In this document: in pieces, positions 10,632 to 21,303 of the stretch | How the letters are laid out: each line of letters opens with the position of its first letter | Position numbering within the stretch: the first letter of the stretch is position 1 | DNA from: Cohaesibacter sp. | GTDB taxonomy: Bacteria; Pseudomonadota; Alphaproteobacteria; Rhizobiales; Cohaesibacteraceae | Assembly (NCBI GenBank): GCA_025800145.1 | Contig: JAOXSH010000131.1 | Coordinates: 1 to 64,000, forward strand | Length of the DNA stretch: 64,000 nt | Direction of reading: 5' to 3' | Made by a program: the position numbers and the translations under genes | Notes under the pieces: model-generated | Told to the model about the DNA's origin: nothing | Seen by the model: the letters and a program-made list of their open reading frames with translations, nothing else | The model's database searches: none

Positions 10632-12029
10632 ATGCCTAGGATACGACCACAAAACAGACCGCCTGCCAACGGTAAATTGCCCTTCAAAATAAAAATACTC
10701 CTAATTGCTGTCCTACCCATTGTCGCTGTCTCCTTTGTCACTGGATTAATCATCCATCAGGAATCAACCTCGCTGATCGAAACCGAAAGCAAATTGATTG
10801 AAAAACGGATCCGTGAGACAAAAAAGCAGGAATTGGCCAATTATATCAGTCTTGCCCTCAAAGCCATTGATCATATCTATCAGCAAGACAATGACAGACC
10901 ATGGCAGGCCCAAAAGATAGCCAAGACAATCCTGCACAATCTTGCCTTTTCACAAAATGGCTATTTCTTTGCCTATGATCGTGCTGGCACCGCTCTTGTT
11001 CATCCTCCCTCCCCACAATTGGTCGGCACCAATCTTTGGTATCTAAAGGATGAAGAGAATAATTTCATCATCCAGCAATTGATGAAAAAGGCCGTCAATG
11101 GCGGCGATTATCACACCTATTTATGGAACAATCCCGCCACCGGAAAACCGGGACATAAAATGGGCTATGCCGCCTATTTGCCCAAATGGGGCTGGATGAT
11201 CGGAACCGGCCTATATCTGGATGATATCGACAAAGAAGTTTCTGCCTTTGAGGCCGATATGCGCGCCTCCATTCGCAAAACAGAGACCATCCTGTTTCTG
11301 ATTTCTCTTGTCGCGGTTCTCGTTGTCGCCATTTCCATCGGTGCCCTGCATTATAGCGAACACAAACTCGCCGATGCCCGCCTCAAAGCCCTGACCAAAC
11401 GCATTGTCGATGTGCAGGAAGAAGAGCGCAAACGTGTCTCAAGTGATTTGCATGATGGCCTTGGGCAATTGCTGGTCTCCATTCGCCATCGACTGGAAAT
11501 GGCCATGGACAGAGTTCCCCGTGCAGAAAAAACCTTCACATTGCTGGAAAAAAGTCTATCCATTCTCGATACCTCCATTGCCGATGTCAGACGTTTGTCA
11601 AAAGATTTGCACCCCTCTGCTCTGGACAATATGGGTCTTGCCGCGGCCATTCGCGATCTGGGGCGCGATTTTGAGGAAAGCACCCAAATCCAAGCTCTTG
11701 TCAAAACCAGTCCCATCGGTGACCGGCTGGAAGAAAGCGCCAAAATTGCCCTTTATCGTGTGGTACAGGAAGCTCTAACCAACGTCGCACGCCATGCGCA
11801 AGCCGACAGAGTAGAAATCCATTTGCGGGTCGAGGACGCAAAGCAGATGGTCGCCCTTGCCATCCGCGACAATGGCAAAGGCCTGCCCCAACCCGACAAG
11901 CCCTTGAGCAATGAAGGCCTTGGTTTGCGCAACATGCATGAACGCATAGAAAGCCATGGCGGCAGCCTTACCCTTCGAAATGCCACATCCGGGGGGCTTG
12001 AATTATTCGCCAACTTGCCGCAAAGCTAG
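10632..12029 (+). CDS. sensor histidine kinase with periplasmic Cache-type domain (NarX/HisKA_3 class)
   Basis: GYFFAYDRAGTALVHP Cache-like; EEERKRVSSDLHDGLGQLLVSIRHRLE phosphoacceptor; DNGKGLPQP and GLGLRNMHERIESHGG ATPase motifs. Confidence 0.88.
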   Translation: MPRIRPQNRPPANGKLPFKIKILLIAVLPIVAVSFVTGLIIHQESTSLIETESKLIEKRIRETKKQELANYISLALKAIDHIYQQDNDRPWQAQKIAKTILHNLAFSQNGYFFAYDRAGTALVHPPSPQLVGTNLWYLKDEENNFIIQQLMKKAVNGGDYHTYLWNNPATGKPGHKMGYAAYLPKWGWMIGTGLYLDDIDKEVSAFEADMRASIRKTETILFLISLVAVLVVAISIGALHYSEHKLADARLKALTKRIVDVQEEERKRVSSDLHDGLGQLLVSIRHRLEMAMDRVPRAEKTFTLLEKSLSILDTSIADVRRLSKDLHPSALDNMGLAAAIRDLGRDFEESTQIQALVKTSPIGDRLEESAKIALYRVVQEALTNVARHAQADRVEIHLRVEDAKQMVALAIRDNGKGLPQPDKPLSNEGLGLRNMHERIESHGGSLTLRNATSGGLELFANLPQS

Positions 12030-12077
12030 GATCAAGAGCCAGCACAAGATCCAAAAACAAGATCATGAGACGAAAAA

Positions 12078-12803
12078 ATGGTCAAACCAGCACCAGACAC
12101 CATGCCCAAAAGGCAGGAGCAAAGGCCGGGCAAATTGCGCATTGTGATTGCCGATGACCACGCTCTAGTGCGCGATGGCATCCGCGCCAGACTGGAAATG
12201 GAAGACAATCTCGAAATCATCGCCGAAGCCGAAAATGGCCAGCAAGCCATTGATTATACACGCCTCTATCATCCAGACATTGTTATTTTAGACATTTCCA
12301 TGCCCCATATGAACGGTCTGGAAGCAGCAAAAGTCATTCGCCATCATAACAGGACATGCGGCATTCTCTTCTTGAGCATGTATGACAATCCCGAATATGT
12401 GCAAGCTGCCATGGCAACCGGTGCCAACGGCTTTTTGCTCAAGGATGTCTGCACCCAAGGCATGGTCTCTGCCATCGCATCCGTTGCCGCCGGAGGGTTT
12501 TATTTTTCAAAAAATGTCTCCCTCTCAGCACTCAAAGAAGAGACAGAAAAAAACGACCCCAATCCTTACAATTTAACGGATCGTGAACGCGATGTTTTGC
12601 TGGGCATTGCCAATGGCAAAGCCAATAAGGAAATAGCACAGGATCTAGGCATCGGAGTGCGCACGGTCGAAAGCCATCGCCAGCGTATGCGCGAAAAAAT
12701 AGGCGGTGGCAATGCCGCCCAGCTCACCCATATTGCCATGGAAATGGGCCTGATTTCCCCACAAAATGACGAACCAAGCCTCAAACCGCCCGCGCTGGAT
12801 TAG
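12078..12803 (+). CDS. NarL/FixJ-family response regulator
   Basis: REC domain IVIADDHALVRDG..DIVILDISMP, LuxR HTH LTDRERDVLLGIANGKANKEIAQDLGIGVRTVESHRQRM. Confidence 0.92.
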   Translation: MVKPAPDTMPKRQEQRPGKLRIVIADDHALVRDGIRARLEMEDNLEIIAEAENGQQAIDYTRLYHPDIVILDISMPHMNGLEAAKVIRHHNRTCGILFLSMYDNPEYVQAAMATGANGFLLKDVCTQGMVSAIASVAAGGFYFSKNVSLSALKEETEKNDPNPYNLTDRERDVLLGIANGKANKEIAQDLGIGVRTVESHRQRMREKIGGGNAAQLTHIAMEMGLISPQNDEPSLKPPALD

Positions 12804-12812
12804 GCAAAAGCC

Positions 12813-13838
12813 TCATAAAAGATTGGCCGCCAACAACACCCCACCAAACGCTGCTACAATCAGCCCGGCAAAGGCCAAAATGCCAACCCCAAGCCAGTCA
12901 AAAGCGCGATGAGATAAACTGCGCCCAGCAATCTTTTGCGACACATGCCGGGCATAAACCGCAAATAAGGCCAGCACAGCAATGGTCAAGCCCGTGCCAA
13001 TACCCATCGCATAGGCTGACAGAATCCCGGCCCAAAAAACCTGCTGGGACAGGGCAAAAACCAAAACGATCAACGCACCGGAACAAGGCCGCAACCCCAT
13101 CGAAAAAACAGCCAAAGCCATGGCTTTAAAAGAGCGCGCCTGATCAGCCATTTCAAGACTGGGGGCATGACTATGCCCACAAGAACAGGAGCCATCCTCA
13201 TGATCATGGTGGCTGTGATCGTGGTGAGGATGACCGTGATCGTGAGAGTGATTGTGATGATCATAATCACCCGGTTTTTCTGTCATGGCAAAAGCAGCTC
13301 GCCATGCCCGGCTCAAAAGCCAAAAGCCCAACAGAACAAACAGCGCATAAGAGGCCAATTCCAAAAATTGGGCGGTCTGGGTAATGACAAACGATGTCAA
13401 ATTCAGCAAAAGAGCAGCAACAGCAATCAAGCCCACTGCAACACTGGCCTGCACCAGTGCAGCAATAAGCGCCAGCAAAGCACCGCGCCGCGCTGTCGCA
13501 CCACAGGCAAACAAATAAGTCGTCAGCACAACTTTGCCATGCCCCGGCCCTGCCGCATGAAACGCCCCATAGGCAAAAGACAAACCCAATAAGGCCAGCA
13601 AAGCACTTGGCTCTTCATCAATGGCGCGCACCATATCCTTCAAAGCCAGATAAAAATCGGCCTGATATGCAAGGATCCATCCCTGCACTTCACCCCAAAG
13701 GCCAGCATTAGCAACACCGCCACTTTCGGGCAAAGCAACCCCAAAAGGAGAGGAAGCCGCCAAAGCAGGGTTGGCCAGACCCACCATGGCAATCAAGGCA
13801 GCGAAAAGCACAAAAGCCCAAGCACATCTTATTTGCAT
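12813..13838 (-). CDS. NicO/RcnA-family nickel/cobalt transporter
   Basis: His-rich loop HDHGHPHHDHSHHDHEDGSCSCGHSH; GPGHGKVVLTTYL and GLRPCSGALIVLVFA motifs. Confidence 0.85.
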   Translation of the reverse strand: MQIRCAWAFVLFAALIAMVGLANPALAASSPFGVALPESGGVANAGLWGEVQGWILAYQADFYLALKDMVRAIDEEPSALLALLGLSFAYGAFHAAGPGHGKVVLTTYLFACGATARRGALLALIAALVQASVAVGLIAVAALLLNLTSFVITQTAQFLELASYALFVLLGFWLLSRAWRAAFAMTEKPGDYDHHNHSHDHGHPHHDHSHHDHEDGSCSCGHSHAPSLEMADQARSFKAMALAVFSMGLRPCSGALIVLVFALSQQVFWAGILSAYAMGIGTGLTIAVLALFAVYARHVSQKIAGRSLSHRAFDWLGVGILAFAGLIVAAFGGVLLAANLL

Positions 13839-14513
13839 GTCAAAGATACCTGATTGGCCAGCGTGGCCGTCATTTTCATCAAATCTTCTGGAATATCACG
13901 CTGGCTGGCAGGAATTTGCGACAACAAATTCATCGTTGCCTCATCCAGTGCTTCAGGTTTTTTCACCTCAAAAGAGCAACCTTTGCCACCATTATTGCCG
14001 CCATCCACCAAGGTCACATTCTTGCCTTGCGCAAAAGAAAAATCCACAAACAGGCTTGGATCATACACATCTAAAAGCAACTCCGCTTTGGCATCCAGTT
14101 GTTTGATAACAGGCAAAGTGAAATGCAACTCCAGCTGGCCTTTTTCCATAGTCAGCCAATAGTCGCTTGGATCGCTAAAAGCCAAGTCCTCATCATCCGA
14201 CGCGCTTTTCACATAAAGATCGCTGAAATAATCATAGTCAGACAAAGACTCGACATTCACCTTGGCCAGAGGCTGCAATTCTTCGCGAGACAAAATACCG
14301 TCGCCATTTTCATCCAGCCCTTGGGTGGCAAACGCGCTAAACGCATCGTCAAACATCCAATGATGACGAATAGCCTTCACCATACTGCCATCCATAACAA
14401 GCTCGGTGCGCACGCTGACCCAGACATGAGGATGAGCCAAAGCCTGACCAACAGAGCCCAAAAGACCAGCAACACATGCCACCCCCATTGCAATCAAGGA
14501 CGCTTTTCTCATC
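13829..14513 (-). CDS. DUF1007-family periplasmic protein
   Basis: signal peptide then AHPHVWVSVRTELV...ATQGLDENGDGILSREE; overlaps NicO gene; start trimmed to 14513. Confidence 0.75.
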
Positions 14514-14708
14514 AGGCTCTCTTTCGTATAATCACGTATCACAGAATAACCGACCTTATCTTGCAGCAAAGTCTGGCAACAAGATGACACCATCTGTCAA
14601 CCACAGGAATAATTCAATGCAATCTTATTGATTTCAGAAACAAAATAGCATCAAAAAACCGCAAGAAATGAGAAAATAAGACATTATATTCCCAAAATCG
14701 GGAGATAA

Positions 14709-14735
14709 TTCCTCGAAACCGGCAATTTCGAGGAA
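14709..14735 (+). promoter_or_regulatory. Perfect hairpin overlapping the ribosome-binding region of the downstream gene
   Basis: TTCCTCGAAA-ccggcaa-TTTCGAGGAA directly before ATG at 14739. Confidence 0.45.
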
Positions 14736-14738
14736 GAC

Positions 14739-15803
14739 ATGACACTTATTCCAGAGACCTTTGACATGGCTGTGACATTTGATCACCCTGAATTTGATGA
14801 TCACGAACAGGTTCTGTTTTGTGCAGACAAGAAAAATGGCCTCAAAGCCATCATTGCCGTGCACAACACCAATTTGGGCCCCGCCATTGGCGGTTGCAGA
14901 ATGTGGCCATATGACAGCTCCCTTGAAGCTCTGACGGACGCGCTACGCCTGTCTCGTGGCATGACCTATAAAAATGCCTTGGCAGGCCTTGCCCATGGCG
15001 GCGGCAAATCGGTGATCATTGCCGATCCGCATAAGGATAAAAGCCCACAGCTCATCGAAGCTTTTGCCCGCCATGTCAAATGTCTGGCAGAGACTTACAT
15101 CACCGCAGAAGATGTGGGCATCACCGCACAAGATGCCGAGCATATGGCGCAAATCGCCCCCAATATAAGCGGCACCTCAAATAGAGGCCTTGGCGATCCT
15201 TCCCCCTATACCGCACTTGGCACCTATCATGGCATCAAGGCGGCGGCAGCCCATCAATTTGGCACCAGCGATTTAAAAGGCTTGCGGATCAGTATTCAGG
15301 GCCTTGGCAATGTCGGCTTTCGCCTCGCCAAACATTTGCATGAGGAAGGGGCAATCCTGATTGTCTCAGATGTCCATAAACCCAATCTGGACAAGGCAAT
15401 CAATGCCTTTGATGCCACCATGTGCGCACCGGATCAGGCTCACGAAGTCGAATGCGATATTTTCGCCCCTTGTGCACTGGGTGCAGGCCTCAACACTCGG
15501 ACCATTCCCCAAATCAAGGCAAAGATCGTTGCAGGAGCGGCCAACAACCAGCTGTTAAGCGCCAAGCATGATGCAGCCCTTAAAGAGGCAGGCATTCTCT
15601 ATGCGCCTGATTATGTCACCAATGCTGGTGGTGTGATTGCCGTGGCCATGGCAGAAAATACGCCGCAAACCAGACAGGAAGCCACCGATAAAAGCGTCGC
15701 AATTGGCGAAACCTTGCGCCAGATTTTCCAAAAGGCAGAGGCCACAAACCAGCCAACCGGCCTGATTGCTGACCAAATGGCGCAAGACATATTTGCCCGA
15801 TAA
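14739..15803 (+). CDS. Glu/Leu/Phe/Val dehydrogenase family protein
   Basis: GPAIGGCRMWPY, GLAHGGGKSVI, IQGLGNVGFRLAKHL Rossmann motif. Confidence 0.88.
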   Translation: MTLIPETFDMAVTFDHPEFDDHEQVLFCADKKNGLKAIIAVHNTNLGPAIGGCRMWPYDSSLEALTDALRLSRGMTYKNALAGLAHGGGKSVIIADPHKDKSPQLIEAFARHVKCLAETYITAEDVGITAQDAEHMAQIAPNISGTSNRGLGDPSPYTALGTYHGIKAAAAHQFGTSDLKGLRISIQGLGNVGFRLAKHLHEEGAILIVSDVHKPNLDKAINAFDATMCAPDQAHEVECDIFAPCALGAGLNTRTIPQIKAKIVAGAANNQLLSAKHDAALKEAGILYAPDYVTNAGGVIAVAMAENTPQTRQEATDKSVAIGETLRQIFQKAEATNQPTGLIADQMAQDIFAR

Positions 15804-15807
15804 ACTC

Positions 15808-15848
15808 AAAAACCCCGCCAGCATACTATCTGGCGGGGTTTCTTTATT
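15808..15848. terminator. Bidirectional rho-independent terminator
   Basis: aaaccccgccag...ctggcggggttt between convergent genes. Confidence 0.85.
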
Positions 15849-15852
15849 TTAT

Positions 15853-18114
15853 CTAATCCGTCACTTTCCAGCGACGCAGCAGCAAGGCATTGCTGACAAC
15901 AGAAACCGATGACAAAGCCATCGCGGCCCCGGCCAAAGCCGGATTGAGAAAGCCAAAAGCGGCCAATGGCAAACCAATCACATTATAAATGAAAGCCCAG
16001 AACAAATTTTGCCAGATCTTGGCATAAGTCTTATTGGCAATGTCCAAAGCACTGGCCACAAGCTGCGGATCTGGCCGCATCAGGGTAATAGATGCCGCCC
16101 CAATGGCAACATCAGTCCCCGATCCCATAGCAATGCCAAGATTGGCTTGCGCCAGAGCCGGCGCATCATTCAAACCATCCCCAACCATTGCCACATGATG
16201 CCCTTTGGCTTGCAAGCCTTTCAAATGATCCAGCTTGCCATGGGGACTCATTTCCCCTTTGCTGTCATCCAGACCAAGCGCATCCCCCACCCGTTTGGCA
16301 ACCGCACTATTGTCACCGCTCAACATATTGGCACTAAGGCCCAGACCTTTCAGGGCTGAAATAGCGGCTTTGCTGCTTGGGCGCACAGGATCTGAAAAAG
16401 AGAGCAGCGCAATTAATACACCATTCAGTGCAACATAGCTCACACTATGGCCCTCGATTTTTGCCTGATCAGCCTGACCTTGCGCCTCTTCCAAAGCGAT
16501 ACCACTTTGCTGCAAAAAGTCTGCCTTACCAATCAGCACTGCTTTGTCATCAATCTGCGCGGCAACCCCTTGCCCCACATGGGCAACCACATCACGCACA
16601 GATAAAGATGGGTCCATCACCTCTTTGGCCGCTGCAACACTGGCCTTTGCCAACGGATGCTCGCTTTGGCTTTGCACAGCCCCGACAAGACGCAAAATAT
16701 CTTCTTTTTGCCAATCCGCATAACAGGCAAGATCCACCAAAGCAGGCTGCCCCATGGTCAGCGTACCCGTTTTGTCAAACCAGACCTGATCAATCTTGCG
16801 CACCGCTTCCAAGGCATCAATATCGCGAATCAAAATCCCCTGACGCGCCGCAGCTCCAGTGCCCGCAACCAAAGCCGTTGGCGTTGCCAGCCCCAAAGCA
16901 CACGGGCAAGCAATCACCAAAACAGACACACAGGCCACCAAGCCCTGCTCAAAAGAGCCATCCAGTAAAAGCCAGCCAGCAAAAGTCAAAACAGACAAGG
17001 CGACCACAACAGGCACAAAAATGCTGGAGACCCGATCCGCCAAACTTTGCAATTTGGCCCGCCCCGTCTGGGCTTCATCCACCAAGCGCGTGATCCGCGC
17101 CAGAACGCTGTCATCACCAAGGGCTGTTACCCGCACCACAACCGAGCCAACCCCATTGATCGCCCCTGTGACCACCTTGCCACCCTGCTCGCGCATGACA
17201 GGCAAGCTCTCGCCAGACAAAAGCGCTTCATCAAACTCGCTTTTGCCTTCAACAATCACCCCATCAACAGGCACGGTCTCGCCGGGGAAGATCCGCACAA
17301 GATCATCGCTGCGCACCTGTTCCAGCGCAACCTCCTGATCGGACCGCCCTTCGCGCACCAAACGCGCAGTTTGAGGGCGCAACTGCATCAAGGCACGCAA
17401 AGCATCCGAGGCCGAGCGTCGCGCACGCCCTTCCAGCCATTTACCAAACAAAATAAGGGTCAGAATCGCGGCAGAGGCTTCAAAATATAAATGCCCCTTC
17501 GCGCCATCCCCCAAAGACAGCACCTGATAAAGCGAAAACAAAAAGGCCGCACTTGTGCCAAGCGCCACCAACACATCCATATTGGCCCCTTTGGAGCGCA
17601 ACGCTTTAAAAGCCCCGATATAAAAGCGCTGACCGACAATCACTTGCACAGGCGCTGCCAAAGCCAATTGCCACCATGGAGCCACATGCCAATCCAGCCC
17701 GAACCAGCCCACAAACATGGGCGCAACCAAAGGAAGGGTCAAAACAAGCGAAAAGACAAAAAGCCGAAAACTTCTCTGCTCCTCTTTCTCTCGCATACCA
17801 TCCAGCGCATCGGCCTGCTGCTGGCGCTCGGCAATCGAGCCTTGACGCAAGCTGGCCCCAAAGCCGGTCTCCTCAATGAGGGCTTTCACATCATCGGCAC
17901 CATACGCACCCCTCACGACCACATCAGCCCGTTCCAGCGCCAGATTGACACTGGCCTCAAGCCCCCCCTTGGCATTGAGCACACGCTCAACCCGAGACGA
18001 ACAGCCCGCACAATGCATCCCTGTCACATCAAAAATATAGGTCTTCTCAACGCTATCCTGCGTGAGGCTATCTTTATGGGAATTGCCGTCATGCAATGCA
18101 TCTGTAGTCGACAT
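15853..18114 (-). CDS. copper-translocating P-type ATPase (CopA-like)
   Basis: HMA motif GMHCAGCSSRVERVL, CPCALGLATPTAL, DKTGTLT, GDGLNDAPAL; start trimmed to 18114. Confidence 0.92.
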   Translation of the reverse strand: MSTTDALHDGNSHKDSLTQDSVEKTYIFDVTGMHCAGCSSRVERVLNAKGGLEASVNLALERADVVVRGAYGADDVKALIEETGFGASLRQGSIAERQQQADALDGMREKEEQRSFRLFVFSLVLTLPLVAPMFVGWFGLDWHVAPWWQLALAAPVQVIVGQRFYIGAFKALRSKGANMDVLVALGTSAAFLFSLYQVLSLGDGAKGHLYFEASAAILTLILFGKWLEGRARRSASDALRALMQLRPQTARLVREGRSDQEVALEQVRSDDLVRIFPGETVPVDGVIVEGKSEFDEALLSGESLPVMREQGGKVVTGAINGVGSVVVRVTALGDDSVLARITRLVDEAQTGRAKLQSLADRVSSIFVPVVVALSVLTFAGWLLLDGSFEQGLVACVSVLVIACPCALGLATPTALVAGTGAAARQGILIRDIDALEAVRKIDQVWFDKTGTLTMGQPALVDLACYADWQKEDILRLVGAVQSQSEHPLAKASVAAAKEVMDPSLSVRDVVAHVGQGVAAQIDDKAVLIGKADFLQQSGIALEEAQGQADQAKIEGHSVSYVALNGVLIALLSFSDPVRPSSKAAISALKGLGLSANMLSGDNSAVAKRVGDALGLDDSKGEMSPHGKLDHLKGLQAKGHHVAMVGDGLNDAPALAQANLGIAMGSGTDVAIGAASITLMRPDPQLVASALDIANKTYAKIWQNLFWAFIYNVIGLPLAAFGFLNPALAGAAMALSSVSVVSNALLLRRWKVTD

Positions 18115-18261
18115 AAGCGCAAACATCCTTATAACCAACAACCATGGCCCTAAGCCTAAATCATAAGCAAATCTAAAGCCTCCAGCGACTAGAGGGTCAA
18201 GCCATGATCACATGAAAAGCACAGATGCGACATTATGCACAGATCAGAAACAGCAACAGCG

Positions 18262-19050
18262 TCAAGACAAGGCGGGCAAATCAAACTCTGCCATTTCGCG
18301 CGCATACACCACAAAAGCCCCAACAATATACGCAATCAGACGCTCACCAGCTTGCGCACTGGCAAGGCTGGCATTGCCCACAACGCCCTCTTGGTTCAAG
18401 TCACTGGCCATCCAACCCATTGGTTTGCGACCATAAAAGCGCAAATGCGTAAACTCTTTGGCCAGCCTTTGTTGCGCAGAAGAAAAATCCCCCGCTTTGC
18501 TCATATCCACCAGATCAGGGCGCAGATGCAACATCATCGATGTCTCAACCGCTCCGCCATGAATGCCATAAGCCTGTTCATCAGCATCAAAGAGACCATC
18601 AGGCAGACCAAAACGCAGCCAATTGGTGGCGCTGACCTGCATCTTGTGATGCACGCGCATATCCTGCATCAAAAGATCCATCAAAGGGCTGTTGCCCCCA
18701 TGGCTATTGATAACAATGGCCTTGCGCGCCCCGCATCGCTTGGCACAAAGCAGCAAATCCGTCCAAAGTGGCAGCAAATATTTCCAACTGGCGCTTAACG
18801 TGCCACTTTGGTCCAAATGCTCATCTGACCAGCCAATCTGCTGCAAAGGCAGCACAATCAAATCCAGATCATCCGGGCAAACCTCACGCAAATGCGCAAG
18901 ATAGCCTTCCGCCAAAAAAGCATCCGTGCCCACAGGCAAATGCGGGCCATGCTGTTCAATCGCTGCAATGGGCAAGACTACAAGCGCCTTTGCCATGCGA
19001 GATGGCTCAAACGCATCCCGCTTCAAATCCCGCCAATCGATAACAGCCAT
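18262..19050 (-). CDS. creatininase family protein
   Basis: LPIAAIEQHGPHLPVGTDAFLAEG and NSHGGNSPLMDLL motifs; start trimmed to MAVIDWRDL. Confidence 0.85.
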   Translation of the reverse strand: MAVIDWRDLKRDAFEPSRMAKALVVLPIAAIEQHGPHLPVGTDAFLAEGYLAHLREVCPDDLDLIVLPLQQIGWSDEHLDQSGTLSASWKYLLPLWTDLLLCAKRCGARKAIVINSHGGNSPLMDLLMQDMRVHHKMQVSATNWLRFGLPDGLFDADEQAYGIHGGAVETSMMLHLRPDLVDMSKAGDFSSAQQRLAKEFTHLRFYGRKPMGWMASDLNQEGVVGNASLASAQAGERLIAYIVGAFVVYAREMAEFDLPALS

Positions 19051-19129
19051 TTTGCCCTCGTCTTTTAGAAAGTCTTTCTCTTGTAGCCGATCCGCTTTTT
19101 TGACTCCAGCCTGCAAAGATCAACAAAAG

Positions 19130-19170
19130 CAAAAAGGCCATCCTGCAAAACAGAATGGCCTTTTCGTCTT
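19130..19170. terminator. Hairpin terminator
   Basis: aaaaaggccatcctgcaaaacagaatggcctttt between two minus-strand genes. Confidence 0.7.
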
Positions 19171-19208
19171 GGGAGATATCACTCAATCCCCGGATTTTCG
19201 AAGAAAAT

Positions 19209-20609
19209 TTATCGAGTGATAATTTCTGGCCCCATCAGTGCCGTTGGAAGCGCCGTAGAAATCCAGGGCACATAGGTCACCAGAATGAGGAAGATCATCA
19301 AAATGCCAACCCAAGGCAGCGCCGCACGCACCACCTGAATGAGCGACATGCCGGTGATCCCAGATGTCACAAACAGATTGAGACCAATAGGCGGCGTGAT
19401 CATGCCAATTTCCATATTCACCACCATAATGATGCCAAGGTGAATGGGGTCTACACCCAGCTCAATAGCAATCGGGAAGACCACAGGCGCAACAATCAGC
19501 AACAGACCGGATGGTTCCATAAACTGACCACCCAACAAGAGCAACAGATTGACCGCCAAAAGGAAAGTCCACCAGTTAAAGCCTGCGCCAATCATCAAAT
19601 CCGTGATTTGCTGGGGAATACGCTCTGTTGTCAGAACATGAGCAAACAACAGAGCATTGGCAATGATGAACATCAGCATGATGGTAGTCTTGGCCGAATC
19701 CGTCATCACCTTTTGGGTATCACTATGAAAGATGGCAGGAACCGAGCGCGTAATCATCATATAGCTATTGCGAAATGTCGCCTCACCCAGACCTTCACCG
19801 GGTTTGCGCCAAGGCTCACCCTTCAATGGCCCCATATCGCGATAGATGAACAGCGCGATGAAAAAGGCATAAACCGCAGCAACAGCAGCCGCTTCCGTTG
19901 GGGTGAAGATACCACCATAAATACCGCCAAGAATGATGATGATCAGGAACAGACCAAAGGCGCTATCACCAGCGGCAGAGAGAAATTCTCCCATACCCTG
20001 CCAAGGCTGGCGCGGATAATTGTTCTTTTTGGCCGAGAAATAAATCCCGCCCATCAGCATAAGACCCGCCAACAGACCCGGAATCACACCGGCCAAGAAC
20101 ATCCGGCCAACAGACACATCCGTTGCCGCCGCATACACCACCATCACGATGGAAGGCGGAATGAGGATACCGAGCGTCCCGGCATTGGCAATCACACCAG
20201 CCGCAAATTCTTTTGGATAGCCAACTTCTTTCATCCCGGCAATAACAATGGTGCCAATCGCAACCACCGTTGCAGGGGAAGAACCGGACAAGGCTGCAAA
20301 CAACATACAGGCAAACACACCGGCCATGGCCAAACCACCGGGAAATGGCCCAACGACAGCAATTGCAAAGCGAATGATGCGACGCGCCACGCCCCCTGTT
20401 GCCATGAAGGAAGACGAGACCACAAAGAAAGGAATGGCAAGAAGCGTATAATGCTCGGTTGCTTCAAACAATTTCTGGGCGATTGAGGCCATAGAATCGT
20501 TGGAGAAAAAGGCAATATACAACACACTGGACAGACCCAGCGAAATAGAGATTGGCGCACCAATCAGCAAAAGGCTAAGAACCAGCCCAAACAGAAAAAG
20601 GGTTTCCAT
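19209..20609 (-). CDS. TRAP transporter large permease (DctM-like)
   Basis: GTLGILIPPSIVMVVYA, PTEAAAVAAVYA, ALSGSSPATVVAIG motifs. Confidence 0.92.
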   Translation of the reverse strand: METLFLFGLVLSLLLIGAPISISLGLSSVLYIAFFSNDSMASIAQKLFEATEHYTLLAIPFFVVSSSFMATGGVARRIIRFAIAVVGPFPGGLAMAGVFACMLFAALSGSSPATVVAIGTIVIAGMKEVGYPKEFAAGVIANAGTLGILIPPSIVMVVYAAATDVSVGRMFLAGVIPGLLAGLMLMGGIYFSAKKNNYPRQPWQGMGEFLSAAGDSAFGLFLIIIILGGIYGGIFTPTEAAAVAAVYAFFIALFIYRDMGPLKGEPWRKPGEGLGEATFRNSYMMITRSVPAIFHSDTQKVMTDSAKTTIMLMFIIANALLFAHVLTTERIPQQITDLMIGAGFNWWTFLLAVNLLLLLGGQFMEPSGLLLIVAPVVFPIAIELGVDPIHLGIIMVVNMEIGMITPPIGLNLFVTSGITGMSLIQVVRAALPWVGILMIFLILVTYVPWISTALPTALMGPEIITR

Positions 20610-20620
20610 GAAGCTGTCTC

Positions 20621-21217
20621 CTAAACCGCGTCTTTATTCTCAGCCACAAGCTCTTCGGCCTCATGACTGGCAATCATCATCTTGCGATCACCCTTGATGA
20701 TTTGCCAAGCCGCTTGCAAACAGCGAAAAGCAAACAGGGCCAGACCGATAGGAAGGATGGAATAGGCGAGCCAGCGCGGCACTTCATTGTCATAAATTTC
20801 CCATCCCAAAGCAGGGGCCAGCCCATTGGCAAACCAGTCAGGGAAATGAAGCTCTTCCATGCCGATATTAAATTTCCACATCTTGCCAACATAGGTCAGC
20901 GATCCATCCAGCAGGATCAGGGCATAAACGACACCGGACAAAGCCCCCAGCACAGCAACAATGCGAAAGCTACGACTTGGCAACATATTGATCACCGCAT
21001 CCACCCCCAAATGCGCACCAATTTTGATGCCATAAGACATGCCAAACAGAATCATCCAGGCAAACATCAAAGTGGTCGCTTCCAAAGCAGCGCCCCAGCC
21101 TGAATTGAACACATAACGGGCAATCACCTGCGAGAAAGACAGCAAGGTCATCCCTGCCAGCAACAGCGCAATTACACTTTCTTCAAATTTCGTGACAAAG
21201 TTCGAAAGACGCTCCAT
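20621..21217 (-). CDS. TRAP transporter small permease (DctQ-like)
   Basis: four TM segments, GIKIGAHLGVDAVINML; between DctM and DctP. Confidence 0.88.
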   Translation of the reverse strand: MERLSNFVTKFEESVIALLLAGMTLLSFSQVIARYVFNSGWGAALEATTLMFAWMILFGMSYGIKIGAHLGVDAVINMLPSRSFRIVAVLGALSGVVYALILLDGSLTYVGKMWKFNIGMEELHFPDWFANGLAPALGWEIYDNEVPRWLAYSILPIGLALFAFRCLQAAWQIIKGDRKMMIASHEAEELVAENKDAV

Positions 21218-21303
21218 CTTTCCTCCCCAACAGCCAATCCTGGCCTTATCTGTCAGTATGGGCAGCCTTCAAGCCGCCCATACCAAATCCCATACAGCAG
21301 ATT

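Noticed and set aside
14514-14708. Possible cobalamin or metal riboswitch upstream of the DUF1007/NicO genes
   Set aside because: No conserved B12-box-like sequence seen
19231-19243. gtgccgttgga resembling the ATACCAACGGCA motif
   Set aside because: Only 9 nt match and it lies inside the dctM coding sequence; chance
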